From contig JAHIKV010000243.1 in assembly GCA_018897395.1 (NCBI GenBank), positions 1 to 17,712 of the forward strand: a DNA stretch of 17,712 nt, read 5' to 3'. Shown here one piece after another: positions 5,064 through 13,225 of this stretch. Position numbers and translations under genes: made by a program. The notes under the pieces were generated by a model, which was not told the DNA's origin, ran no database searches, and was given only the letters and a program-made list of their open reading frames with translations. Each line of letters starts with the position of its first letter. Position 1 is the stretch's first letter. The stretch is from Planctomycetota bacterium. Its GTDB lineage: Bacteria > Planctomycetota > Planctomycetia > Pirellulales > Thermoguttaceae.

Positions 5064-7789
5064 CGTAGTTTTTCGTTTTCGAGCGCCGCGCGGCAGCGGC
5101 CGTCAAGCCGTCCTTTGAGGGCCTCGCGGAGCTTGTTTTCCACGTCGCGATTGCCCGGCGTTCGCTGCTGGCACCACCTCAAGTGCGTTTCGGCCTCGGC
5201 GTAAGATTCCTGTTTCAACAGGTCCAAGGCGAGCCGATAATGCGCGTCGTAGTTGCTCGGATTGCGTTGCAGCGCCATGCGGGCGCATCGCATCGCGTCG
5301 GCGGCGTTGCCCAGTTGGCCGTGAAGTAGATGTGCCTCCATCCAGACCCTGGCGGCCTCGACGTTGCCCAGTTCCGTCGCTTCCTCCTCCGCCTTCTTGA
5401 CCCGGCAACGCGTCAGCGGTTCCAACTGCTCCGGCGGGCAACGTTTCGCGCACTCGGCGTGCAGCAACCGAAGTCCTTCCAGGTCCGGCTGGAACTCACG
5501 GATAACGTAATCGGCCACTGCCGGCAGGTCTTCGGCGGGCGTGACGGAGGTCAACTCGCCGATGATTTGCCGTTGCCGGCGGGGGCCGGAGCGAAAAGCG
5601 CGCCGCGCGTAATCCAACCATCCCCGAACGTCGCCGGCCAACAGGGCCTCGCTCGCCGCGGCCTGCAGCACGGCGCCGTCGTAAGGGCGCACTCGCAAGG
5701 CCTGCTGGAGATAGGAGTGACGGACGGCGTCGTTGCCGCCGCGGAGAAACGACAACTCGGCCAGGTAGACGTAAGCGCGGCCTTCGAGCGGGCAAAGCGA
5801 CAGCGCCTTTAGGGTATGATCGAGACACTGCTGGAGATGCACCCAGTGGTCGCCCACCGCCCGCGACAACCATCCGTTGAGCGCCTCGCGCGACGGAAAT
5901 CGCGATTGCAGCGCAGCGTCGCGGATGTGATTCAAGGACATCTGATTGTCGGAAGCGGCCTGCAAGGCGTCGAACAACCGGCGATGGGCTTCGGCCAGCG
6001 CTAAATGGGCTTTAACGTGAGTCGGCGACCAGCGCACGACGTTCTCCAAGCAAGCGATCCACCGCCGTTGTATTTCCTCGTCGGCGATCTCGGGATTTTG
6101 GTCCGTTGCCGGGCGGAGTTGCATCACGTTGCGGGCGACAAAATACTCGTCCCAATACCTTTGAGCCACCGCGGGACCGGCGCGGTCGACAATCATCCAC
6201 CCGCCGACGAACGTCAGCGAGACCACGACGGCCGGCCATGCCAGGCGCGAAGGGGCCAGGGGCCAGGGGCCAGGGGCCAGGGGGCCGCCGTGCCGGCGGC
6301 CGCTTAACATTTCTCCGCCCTCCGCCCTCCGCCCTCCGCCCTTCGAGAGCTGCCATACCCGTTGCGCGCAGGCGGCCAGAACGGTCGCCATCGCCATGCA
6401 GGCGGGAACGTACCAGACGAAGTCCACCAGGGCGTGGGCCAACGACGCGGCCAGGCTGCCGGCAATCGCCGCGGAGCATACCTTGTATCGCGTGGGCGCG
6501 GAGGACCGGATGCCGCCGACGCACCAGAAAACGCAAAGGCCGATCCCCGCCAGCATCAGGACCGCTCCGACGGCGCCGGTTTCCAAAAGCTCCTGTAGAT
6601 AACTGTTTTCCGCGTGCGTGGAGTCGAGACGCTCGTCCGAGAACAAATCGGTGTACATCGGGTAGACCTTGCGGAAACTCCCCGCCCCGGTCCCCAGCGG
6701 CAAAAAGTCGGCGGCGGCCCCGACGGTGGCGGCCCAGATTGTTCTTCGTCCGGCCGATTGGTCGATTTTTTCCAGCGAGCCGGATGTAAGGCTTTCCAGG
6801 CGAGTGCTGACCCGCTCGTAGCCGAAAATCCCCAGCGAGGCGCCGATCAACGCGCCGGAGACGGCCAACACGGCGAGCAACCGCCCGCCCAACGACGCCG
6901 TGCGATAGCAGACCGCCGCGCAAATCGTCGCGGCGATGAACATCGCCAGGATCCCGCCCCGCGAGAGCGACAGCAGGCCGGCGAACAGGACAAGCCCCAG
7001 CGCCAAGCCCAGCATGTAGGTCGTCAATTCACCGCGGCTGATGCTGGTTCCCGGTGATCGGACCCTCTTAGCCCCAGTTCCGTGCGAGCGGCGCATGGAG
7101 TCTTGTAGCCACCAGATTAAAGGGCCGACCCCCAAGGCGAGGAATTGTGCGAAATGGTTGCGGTTGGTGAAAGTTCCCTTGGCGACCCCGGAAGCCAGCG
7201 AAAGGGGATGCTCGTAGAACCAGAGGAACTTGCCGTTGCCGCACAATAATTGCAGCACGCCCAAGGCGGCCATGATTACGGCCGTCAACGCGCACCAACG
7301 CAACAACCGCTCCACGTCCTCGATGCGCCGTATCCGCTGCACGGCCACCAAGAACAACAAGGCATAGTCGAGAAAAATGACCAAGGCCGCAAGCGTTGCG
7401 ACCGGAGTGAAAGAGACGTAGGGCCAACTCCCAAGCCGCGCGGGATTGTCGCCGGCGGCGGTCCACAACGGCAGGACTTCGGCGGCGCGGGGCGTCAGTT
7501 TCGACAGCAGCCCATAAGGCAAGGGGACCGCCTGCACCATCAGCAGCAACGCTCCGAGCAGCAACAGCGGCAGCGCCGCGGTCGGCCGCCAGGCGTTGTC
7601 GTCGTCGCGGAGACATTGTCGGAGACACCAGGCCCAAGCCGCCGCCACGGCAAACACCGTCAAAGCGAGTTGTCCCAGTGCGTGTCGCCCACCCATCAAC
7701 AGCGGCACGACGAATATCGATCCCGCCAGACCGCAGTCGACGACCCGCAGCAGAAGCCCCTCGATTGTTCGCCTGGTGCTTAGAACCAC
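5060..7789 (-). CDS. O-antigen ligase/polymerase (Wzy_C) with C-terminal TPR-like region
   Basis: The 909-residue product begins with about ten membrane segments (about 12-475). The ligase features are TNRNHFAQFLALG (208-220), SLSRGG (274-279), GRRTIW (347-352), GTGAGSFRKVYP (366-377) and DSTHAENSYLQELLETG (389-405), as in Wzy_C proteins that polymerise or ligate lipid-linked sugar chains in the inner membrane. Another membrane segment is at about 518-535. The last 370 residues are helical repeats of TPR type, for example NYDAHYRLALDLLKQESYAE. The start is GTG at 7789, because a perfect AGGAGG (7804-7799) sits 9 bases upstream; the longer frame to 8008 only shadows the export gene. It overlaps that gene by 10 bases. 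The linker at residues 484-513 is encoded by two heptamer arrays (see repeats) and is unlikely to be an original part of the domain. Confidence 0.85.
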   Translation of the reverse strand: MVLSTRRTIEGLLLRVVDCGLAGSIFVVPLLMGGRHALGQLALTVFAVAAAWAWCLRQCLRDDDNAWRPTAALPLLLLGALLLMVQAVPLPYGLLSKLTPRAAEVLPLWTAAGDNPARLGSWPYVSFTPVATLAALVIFLDYALLFLVAVQRIRRIEDVERLLRWCALTAVIMAALGVLQLLCGNGKFLWFYEHPLSLASGVAKGTFTNRNHFAQFLALGVGPLIWWLQDSMRRSHGTGAKRVRSPGTSISRGELTTYMLGLALGLVLFAGLLSLSRGGILAMFIAATICAAVCYRTASLGGRLLAVLAVSGALIGASLGIFGYERVSTRLESLTSGSLEKIDQSAGRRTIWAATVGAAADFLPLGTGAGSFRKVYPMYTDLFSDERLDSTHAENSYLQELLETGAVGAVLMLAGIGLCVFWCVGGIRSSAPTRYKVCSAAIAGSLAASLAHALVDFVWYVPACMAMATVLAACAQRVWQLSKGGGRRAEGGEMLSGRRHGGPLAPGPWPLAPSRLAWPAVVVSLTFVGGWMIVDRAGPAVAQRYWDEYFVARNVMQLRPATDQNPEIADEEIQRRWIACLENVVRWSPTHVKAHLALAEAHRRLFDALQAASDNQMSLNHIRDAALQSRFPSREALNGWLSRAVGDHWVHLQQCLDHTLKALSLCPLEGRAYVYLAELSFLRGGNDAVRHSYLQQALRVRPYDGAVLQAAASEALLAGDVRGWLDYARRAFRSGPRRQRQIIGELTSVTPAEDLPAVADYVIREFQPDLEGLRLLHAECAKRCPPEQLEPLTRCRVKKAEEEATELGNVEAARVWMEAHLLHGQLGNAADAMRCARMALQRNPSNYDAHYRLALDLLKQESYAEAETHLRWCQQRTPGNRDVENKLREALKGRLDGRCRAALENEKLR
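6252..6285 (-). repeat. GGGGCCA heptamer array, 4 copies, inside the ligase gene
   Basis: GGGGCCA is repeated four times at 6252-6279 and a partial unit follows. It encodes proline/alanine-rich residues of about 502-513 of the ligase. Seven is not a multiple of three, so gain or loss of one unit shifts the frame. Confidence 0.9.
6313..6340 (-). repeat. CTCCGCC heptamer array, 4 copies, inside the ligase gene
   Basis: CTCCGCC is repeated exactly four times. On the coding strand it reads GGCGGAG and encodes the glycine/arginine stretch GGGRRAEGGE (about 484-493). It lies 27 bases from the GGGGCCA array, and both lie between the ligase membrane domain and the last membrane segment. Confidence 0.9.
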
Positions 7790-8889
7790 GAGAGCGAGCC
7801 TCCTAGGCTGACGCGGAAAAATGTTCTTATCACGTCGGCGGCGGCCGTCATGGCGGTCTGTTCGACCGAGACGGTGTCGCCGGGGGCCAAGGCTAGATTG
7901 TCTCGGCCGTTCTTCGCGGCTTGAATGCTGACTTCGATGCGGACCGGCTCGGCCGAGTTCGGCGGATGGCGGATCACCAACACCTTCTCGGCCACGGGAT
8001 TGGAACAACCGCCGGCCAACGCCAAGGCGTCCAGGACGCGCAATTCCTGGTCGGGTGGATAGGGAAACTCACCCGGTTGTTTCACCAATCCGATTACATG
8101 CACCGGCGGCAACGTGCGTTTCGAGACGTGGACCACGTCGCCGTCGCTGAGGTCCGGGACCTTCATCGCGCCGACGGTGGCCGCGGCAAGGTCCACCTTT
8201 GTGACCGCGGGCGCCGCCGCCTGCTCGTAAGCGACGGGCGAAGCAGCCCCGTCGGACCCGGCCGGCGAAATGTGCGGTTGCGACATTGCCCGCGCTACAC
8301 TGCGCGAGTCGGTATGGCGGATTTCCACTTCCGTGCCGGCGTCCTTGCTCAGTCCTCCGGCGGCCAGCAGCGCCGCCATCAACGAAGTCGATCCCCGCGG
8401 CAGTACGTGCGTCCCCGGCTTGTTCACCGCCCCGACCACCGTAACCTTGCTGGTGTGGCACTGCTTCATCGTCACCGTGATGCACGGATTGCGGAAGACG
8501 CCGCGGGCAATGCTCTGGGCGTTTATCAATTGTTCGGCCTGCTCGATTTCCAGGCCGCTCACGCCCATCCGGCCCACCAACGGCACGACGATGCTTCCGT
8601 CGTCAGTCACGCGGACCGGGGTAGTGGTCGTCGTGAGCTTCGAGTAATCGGTGACCATCGTCACCTCCAGCACGTCGCCCGGCTGAATGACCTCGGCGCT
8701 GATGGACTGATCGGCCAACCCCGAGAGATTGATAGCCTCGAGGTCCAGGGTAGCCGGGGCGTAGAACTCCGGCGGCAGGTTGGCGACGCGATATACGCGC
8801 CGGGCACATCCATGACCGCAACAGACGGCCGCCAACAGGAAAGCGGTCAACAAGAAAGAACCCGCGCTTCGGAAATGTCGATACTGCAT
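7780..8889 (-). CDS. Wza-type polysaccharide export protein
   Basis: The 369-residue product begins with a secretion signal (hydrophobic SFLLTAFLLAAV at 11-22) and cysteines at 23, 24 and 28 that may be lipidated, though the lipobox is not canonical. Next is the polysaccharide export domain (about 62-145) with AEVIQPGDVLEVTMVTDYSK, PVRVTDDGSIVVPLVG and GVFRNPCITVT. An SLBB domain follows (147-190: KVTVVGAVNKPG, then LAAGG) and a second SLBB-like unit (262-320: VHVIGLVKQPGEF, LALAGGC). Such proteins form the outer-membrane channel or periplasmic collar for capsule or exopolysaccharide export. A 70-residue low-complexity insert separates the SLBB units. The ATG at 8889 is chosen for its signal peptide; no good ribosome site is seen, so the start is less certain. 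It is the first gene of the minus-strand operon. Confidence 0.88.
   Translation of the reverse strand: MQYRHFRSAGSFLLTAFLLAAVCCGHGCARRVYRVANLPPEFYAPATLDLEAINLSGLADQSISAEVIQPGDVLEVTMVTDYSKLTTTTTPVRVTDDGSIVVPLVGRMGVSGLEIEQAEQLINAQSIARGVFRNPCITVTMKQCHTSKVTVVGAVNKPGTHVLPRGSTSLMAALLAAGGLSKDAGTEVEIRHTDSRSVARAMSQPHISPAGSDGAASPVAYEQAAAPAVTKVDLAAATVGAMKVPDLSDGDVVHVSKRTLPPVHVIGLVKQPGEFPYPPDQELRVLDALALAGGCSNPVAEKVLVIRHPPNSAEPVRIEVSIQAAKNGRDNLALAPGDTVSVEQTAMTAAADVIRTFFRVSLGGSLSWF
7799..7804 (-). promoter_or_regulatory. AGGAGG ribosome binding site that fixes the ligase start
   Basis: On the minus strand AGGAGG at 7804-7799 is followed by 9 bases and GTG at 7789. It lies within the end of the export gene and shows that the ligase is translated from this GTG rather than from the upstream in-frame codons. 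Confidence 0.8.
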
Positions 8890-9502
8890 AGCCGCAATCA
8901 ATTGGAGAAGATGATCTCGATCGGCAAGAAGACGATACGCCACAAACAGGGCCTCGATGGTCCCATCACGAATAGGGGGCGAAGAATAACGGACAGCCGC
9001 CGAAGCCGTCAAGACCGGATTGGCCGGGAGCCCCCATTAAGCCGCGACCGGTGGTCGCGCCTGTTTGGCCTGTTTGGAGTCGTGGCGCCTGTGTGTGTTC
9101 TCTCGCACCCCAACTCGATTGATCCCCAAACGGCGTCAAACGACGCATCAGCCGGCGCGACCTTTCGGTCGCGGCTTTACGGGGGGGATCGATCCATTTA
9201 CAAGGAGAAAATCACACTAGATTGGCTGCGCAAAATACGCCAACTGGGTTGCTCGGGATGTATTTTGCCAGTTCTGCCGGATTTTCCAAAGAATCGCGTT
9301 ATATCACGCCGACCATTAGACCTCAGGCAGGTGTCTTGCGCGAATATGTCCGCGTCGGACGCCAAATTGTAACAAAAGTGATGGGTCTGGATGCCAGGAG
9401 TGGGGAGTATGTACTTGAAGCGACATGGTTTTCAAGTTCCGACCCCTGGACGCCTGGACCCTTTGGTTGCGGCCTCGGCTGCCTTAAGTAGGGGGGGACA
9501 CC
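8890..9502. other. 613-base divergent intergenic region
   Basis: This lies between the minus-strand polysaccharide operon and the plus-strand exported-protein genes. No convincing gene is present. It holds a hairpin CGCGACC-TTTC-GGTCGCG (9156-9173), a G7 run (9181-9187), and a 9-base inverted repeat GCAAAATAC (9230-9238) / GTATTTTGC (9260-9268). On the minus strand a weak promoter-like TTGACG (9012-9007) has TATTCT 19 bases later. The length suggests regulation of both directions. Confidence 0.5.
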
Positions 9503-10660
9503 ATGAGGTCTTCGTTTATGTTGTTGTTGGTTGCGTGTGTGACGATCGCGGGATGCCGAACACCGTACAGCAAGAATAACCTGCCACCAGCCAACATGCT
9601 TATGCATCCTGGTCCGGGCGTTGATGGTCCGGGTCCGGGCGTAATGATGTATCAGCCCGGCGTACCCTCGCCGGCCATGACCTCGCAGGTCGCCTTCGTC
9701 GGCCCCGAGGGAATGGCGGTATCTTGGGACGTCATGGGACCGGGTATGTTCGACTCGGAACCGATGATCTGCCCGGGCCGCTACAACTTCCCGCAGGCCG
9801 CAATCTACCGGCTGAAAATGACGAACATCCCGGGCCGGCCGGGCGTCGAGTTGTATCCCACGCTGGAAATTGGTCCGGCCATGCCGCGGACCGAGGCGTT
9901 CCTGGCGCACAACGCCATTCCGGTGCAATACACGCCGGAGGATTTCGACCAGGTCCTCAGCGGCAACTTCGTTACCAAGGTGATCTATCTACCCGATCCG
10001 GAGTATCAAGAGCTGGCCTTGGCCGGCGTGGAAACGCTGGTCAGCACGCGTCTTGATCCGGGCGTGGATCCGATCGTCGAGGCCGACCGGCGCGGAGCGA
10101 TCATGGCTATCGTCCGGCTGGGCAACAAGGACCTCCAAGTGCCCGCCGACGTGATGCAGGAAGGCGAAGTGTCCACGGCCTCGTATCAATATCCGGATGG
10201 ATACGAGGGTGGATACCAAGGCATGCCCACGGCGCCGATGCCGATGGGGATGCAGGTTGGCGCGCCCACGACGATGCCGAACGGTTATATCTCCGGCGTG
10301 ACTGGCCCTCAATACGGCATGCCGACGTGCGGCACTCCGATCGGTCTACCCGGTCCGCCCCACGTGCCGCTGGGAATCCCCGCCGGTCTGCAAAAGCACG
10401 TCATGAAGAACCATACGCGGGTCCGGCTGCCGGAGCCGACCGAAAAGATTCGGATCGACGTGAAGCAGAAGCCGGGGTTCAGCTATCCGAAGCCGGCCAG
10501 CCACGCACGGATCGTCGAACGCACCCGCAAGGGCGTCGGATATTTCAAGCAACCCTTTTTTGACCGCCGCGAGCGGGTCACGCCGGACTGTCCGGATCAG
10601 TATTACTCCGAAGAGCAGTACCCCGAGTATTACGGAGAAGAGCGACCCGTCGAGGAATAA
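9503..10660 (+). CDS. Exported lipoprotein of unknown function, copy A of a paralogous pair
   Basis: The 385-residue product has a clear lipoprotein signal: MRSSFMLLLVACVTIAGC, with lipobox IAGC and Cys18. Residues about 60-215 form a domain I do not recognise. It has QVAFVGPEGMAVSWDV, AIYRLKMTNIPGRPGVELYP, YTPEDFDQVLSGNFVTKVIY and EADRRGAIMAIVRLG, and is shared with the protein at 10817. Residues 230-300 are rich in Met, Pro and Gly. The tail is charged with many Tyr and Glu. The start is ATG 9503 with a G-rich site (AGGGGGGG) about 5 bases upstream. Lipidation and the neighbouring exported proteins suggest an outer-membrane or periplasmic role. No catalytic motif is seen. Confidence 0.85.
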   Translation: MRSSFMLLLVACVTIAGCRTPYSKNNLPPANMLMHPGPGVDGPGPGVMMYQPGVPSPAMTSQVAFVGPEGMAVSWDVMGPGMFDSEPMICPGRYNFPQAAIYRLKMTNIPGRPGVELYPTLEIGPAMPRTEAFLAHNAIPVQYTPEDFDQVLSGNFVTKVIYLPDPEYQELALAGVETLVSTRLDPGVDPIVEADRRGAIMAIVRLGNKDLQVPADVMQEGEVSTASYQYPDGYEGGYQGMPTAPMPMGMQVGAPTTMPNGYISGVTGPQYGMPTCGTPIGLPGPPHVPLGIPAGLQKHVMKNHTRVRLPEPTEKIRIDVKQKPGFSYPKPASHARIVERTRKGVGYFKQPFFDRRERVTPDCPDQYYSEEQYPEYYGEERPVEE

Positions 10661-10715
10661 CGGCGCACGGCGAAAACCGCCTCGGCTACCAAGCGGAATG
10701 TGAGCCGTCAACTCC

Positions 10716-10743
10716 AAGCCCACGGGTTGCAACCCGTGGGCTT
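10716..10743. repeat. 28-base perfect palindrome between the two paralogues
   Basis: AAGCCCACGGGTT (10716-10728), centre GC, and AACCCGTGGGCTT (10731-10743) form an uninterrupted palindrome. The 11-mer GGCTTTGTATC overlaps its end (10739-10749) and repeats at 10754-10764. No T tract follows, so it is a weak terminator candidate and more like a REP-type repeat. It lies 56 bases after the end of copy A. Confidence 0.8.
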
Positions 10744-10816
10744 TGTATCGGTAGGCTTTGTATCAAGCAGTCGAACGAACTCCTTTCCTGAACGACACTT
10801 GAACCAACTCGCGACA

Positions 10817-11644
10817 ATGGTCCGATCGATCCGCTTTCTGGCGACGCAGGCGCACTGCCGTCGGTTTTTTGTCGGCAAGACGGCGGTGCTGGTGCTTTGG
10901 TGGTTGGGCGCGGCCGTCGCACTACAGGCCCAACAACCAAACGCACACTACCTGCATCACGGCGTGATGCCACCGGGAGCGATTGGCGGCCGGCAACTCC
11001 AGCGGGGAGGACCATTGCCCGGGTTCTATCAGCCGGTGGAGATCAAGGCCCCACAGGGGGTCTTGATTTCGCTGGCGGTAGACAACCAATTCGACCAGGC
11101 TATGCCGGCCCCGAGAAAGGCCGGAATGTTGATCGGAGCGGTCTATCGGTTGCGAGCGACGAACATCCGGTTGGCCGAGGGGTTGGAAGTCTTTCCCACG
11201 ATCGAGATCATAGACCGAATCTACGCGCCGGCCGGCCAAAAACTACGCTTCGCCATACCCGTCGAACTGACCGAAGAGGACCTGAAGCTGGCCATCCAGG
11301 GCAAGTTTGTCACGCGGGTGATTTACCTCGAAGACCCGCGCCGCGCATTGCCGGCGCCGGACAATTCGCCGGGACAGAACTGGTTCGAGGCCGCGCCGGG
11401 CCAGGACCCGTTGGCGGTGGCCGACGGCCTGGGGCGTCCGGTGGCGATTTTGCGAATGGGCGCGAGACTGCCGGATCAGGGACTCGACGCCTCTTTCTTC
11501 TTCGGCTCGCCGCCGTTCGTGGGCTTTCCGGCGACCCCCAAAGTGAACCTCCTGCCGCCGCCCCCCGCGATGCCGAGGGGCGAGAGGCAAGGGATGGTCG
11601 GTTCACCGACCATTTCAGAAAACCAAGTGGAGCGGAGGCCATGA
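10817..11644 (+). CDS. Exported protein of unknown function, copy B of the paralogous pair
   Basis: The 275-residue product has an N-terminal membrane or signal segment (VLVLWWLGAAVALQAQ, about 25-39), with cleavage probably near AQA/QQ. Its core (about 72-217) parallels copy A in the same order: VEIKAPQGVLISLAV, AVYRLRATNIRLAEGLEVFP, LTEEDLKLAIQGKFVTRVIY and ADGLGRPVAILRMG. It lacks copy A's long Met/Pro/Gly-rich tail. The start is ATG 10817, which gives a signal peptide; the frame also allows GTG 10700, but that part lies on the palindrome repeats. The ribosome site is weak, so the start is uncertain. Its stop overlaps the ATG of the next gene by 4 bases. Confidence 0.8.
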   Translation: MVRSIRFLATQAHCRRFFVGKTAVLVLWWLGAAVALQAQQPNAHYLHHGVMPPGAIGGRQLQRGGPLPGFYQPVEIKAPQGVLISLAVDNQFDQAMPAPRKAGMLIGAVYRLRATNIRLAEGLEVFPTIEIIDRIYAPAGQKLRFAIPVELTEEDLKLAIQGKFVTRVIYLEDPRRALPAPDNSPGQNWFEAAPGQDPLAVADGLGRPVAILRMGARLPDQGLDASFFFGSPPFVGFPATPKVNLLPPPPAMPRGERQGMVGSPTISENQVERRP

Positions 11645-12897
11645 AGCACATCGTTCGACACCAGCCGAACGCCCGCTTATGGCCCAATCCGTGGCGGATG
11701 GCCCTGATTGCGCTCTGCGCGCTGATCCTCTGCTCTTGCCGCAGCCCGAGTAAGTTGGGTGCCACTGCTGGCTTGTCCAGCAGTGCTGGAAGCACGGTTG
11801 GACAAGCCAGCCGTGGCACCCGCGCAGCCCCACCAGACGGACGCGGAGACACGTTACCGAGAGAAGCATACACGGGCGTGCCTGCCGGAGCCGGAGTACC
11901 GATGGCTCAGCCGGATATGGAACAGGGCGTGCCGCTGCCGTATCAGCCGCAAGGCCCCTGGGCGCCGTCGGGGCTGAGCCGGCCCTGGCCCGCCGACGAG
12001 TACATACGCGATGGCGGCGACGTGGGCGTACCCGCCGACGTGAGCGGCCGAGGCGAGCTGGGCGGCTTGGAAATGGAAGACACCGTGGCGCACTACGACA
12101 CGCTTGACGGTCGCACGCTGGTCGAGCCGAGCAACAAGGTATACCTCTACGCCCCGCGCTTCGGCGCCGTTCGTCAGGTGGTCGGCCTTGTGGCCCACGA
12201 AGAGCGTCAGCACATCGGCGGAGTCTACCTGCCCGAACATCTAAATTCGCCGACCACCTTGCAACTGGTGGCCGACGCGGAGCAAAATGTCCAGGCGGCG
12301 GGCGAGGCGGCCGCCCGGCCGGCCGTGGCCCTGCGCACCAGAGCGGGCGACGGCGTGATGTCGAGCGTGATCCATCCGCGGGCGTTCCAAGACGCCTTCA
12401 AGCCGTACGAGAATTTGTCGGTGGTCCGCATGGGTGTGTTCGAGGGCGCCGAAATGTCTTTCCTCGCCCGCGCTTCAGAGGCGGCAATCGCCTGGTCGCA
12501 TATTCAGGCCGTCCAGGTCATTCTCGACCACACCGGCGCGATGGCCGAGGTCAAGTATGACAAGGCACTCTCGCTCTACACGGTCTCCTCGCCGCCGGGC
12601 GATCCGAAGCTGCGGCTGGTCAAGGTGGCCTCGACGCCGTTCGCCCAGCCGGGCGACGAAGTCTTCTTCACGCTCCGGTTCGACAATATCGGCAACCAAC
12701 CGCTCGGCAACGTCACGATCATCGACAGCCTCAATACACGGCTCGAGTACGTGGCGGACAGCGCCCAGTGCAGCGTCGAGGCGAAGTTCTCGACCCAGCC
12801 GAACGAGGGCGACTCGATGGCGGTCCGCTGCGAACTGGCCCGACCGCTCGAACCGGGCCAAGGCGGCATTCTCCGCTTCCGCTGCCGCGTGCGATAG
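11641..12897 (+). CDS. DUF11-domain exported lipoprotein
   Basis: The 418-residue product has a lipoprotein-like N-terminus (hydrophobic ALIALCALILCSC, about 21-33). A middle part of unknown type has KVYLYAPRFGAVRQVVGLVA and EERQHIGGVYLPEHL. A C-terminal DUF11 beta-sandwich follows (about 321-418): RLVKVASTPFAQPGDEVFFT, then NIGNQPLGNVTIIDSLNTRL. DUF11 domains occur in repeated-domain surface and envelope proteins. The start is ATG 11641 with GGAG at 11629-11632, 8 bases upstream. The ATGA overlap with copy B indicates translational coupling. Residues about 38-62 are encoded by an inserted repeat pair (11757-11821), so this part is likely not conserved. Confidence 0.85.
   Translation: MKHIVRHQPNARLWPNPWRMALIALCALILCSCRSPSKLGATAGLSSSAGSTVGQASRGTRAAPPDGRGDTLPREAYTGVPAGAGVPMAQPDMEQGVPLPYQPQGPWAPSGLSRPWPADEYIRDGGDVGVPADVSGRGELGGLEMEDTVAHYDTLDGRTLVEPSNKVYLYAPRFGAVRQVVGLVAHEERQHIGGVYLPEHLNSPTTLQLVADAEQNVQAAGEAAARPAVALRTRAGDGVMSSVIHPRAFQDAFKPYENLSVVRMGVFEGAEMSFLARASEAAIAWSHIQAVQVILDHTGAMAEVKYDKALSLYTVSSPPGDPKLRLVKVASTPFAQPGDEVFFTLRFDNIGNQPLGNVTIIDSLNTRLEYVADSAQCSVEAKFSTQPNEGDSMAVRCELARPLEPGQGGILRFRCRVR
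11757..11821. repeat. Pair of inverted REP-like hairpins inside coding sequence
   Basis: Arms of 22 bases at 11757-11778 and 11800-11821 are complementary with one mismatch. Each half is itself a hairpin: CACTGCTGG-CTTGT-CCAGCAGTG (11763-11785), and CACGGTTGG-ACAAG-CCAGCCGTG (11793-11815, one G-U pair). Two units in inverted orientation form a BIME-like unit. It is read in frame as serine/glycine/alanine-rich residues near the N-terminus of the DUF11 protein. Confidence 0.85.
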
Positions 12898-13069
12898 TCA
12901 AGACCGCCCGCTGCGGCCTTGGGTATATTCACCCGGGGCAAAACACCCTCTTCGCATGGGCGGGGTTACATGGTCCTGTAGCGTGACATTTGCGGTTCCT
13001 CAAGTTGCTCAGTGGGATCCGCAAGGTGTTTCCCCGCTTGGAATAAGGGCGCCGGAGGATTCGACCGCC
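12898..13069. other. Spacer before the nusA promoter, no gene seen
   Basis: There is no open frame with a plausible start and ribosome site here, and no clear hairpin with a T tract after the DUF11 gene. Longer frames crossing it are shadows. Confidence 0.5.
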
Positions 13070-13098
13070 TTGACACCCCACAAGCCGGCGGATATGCT
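13070..13098 (+). promoter_or_regulatory. Sigma-70-type promoter for nusA-infB
   Basis: TTGACA (13070-13075) and TATGCT (13093-13098) are separated by 17 bases. The -35 box is a full consensus match and the -10 box matches four of six. The 5' leader to the nusA ATG is about 120 bases. Confidence 0.7.
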
Positions 13099-13225
13099 TA
13101 CTGGATTGTCGAAACCACGAGGCTGTTTTTCGGCTAACTTGTGGTGTCGTAAGATTTTGTAGCGTCTCGGCCGATTCGCCGTCGCCGAGCGGGGCGTGGA
13201 AGATATTCTCTAATCAGGAAATCGA

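Noticed and set aside
7921..9372. 483-codon open frame on the plus strand opposite the export gene
   Set aside because: It is a GC-rich shadow frame with His/Arg-rich, unrecognisable sequence; the minus-strand export protein has clear domains.
9222..9491. 89-codon open frame before copy A
   Set aside because: It starts with TTG without a well-spaced ribosome site, has no recognisable sequence and lies across a hairpin, so it is treated as non-coding.
10897..11640. 248-codon N-terminal extension of the DUF11 gene
   Set aside because: It overlaps copy B in another frame. The ATG at 11641 gives a lipoprotein signal, a ribosome site and an ATGA junction.
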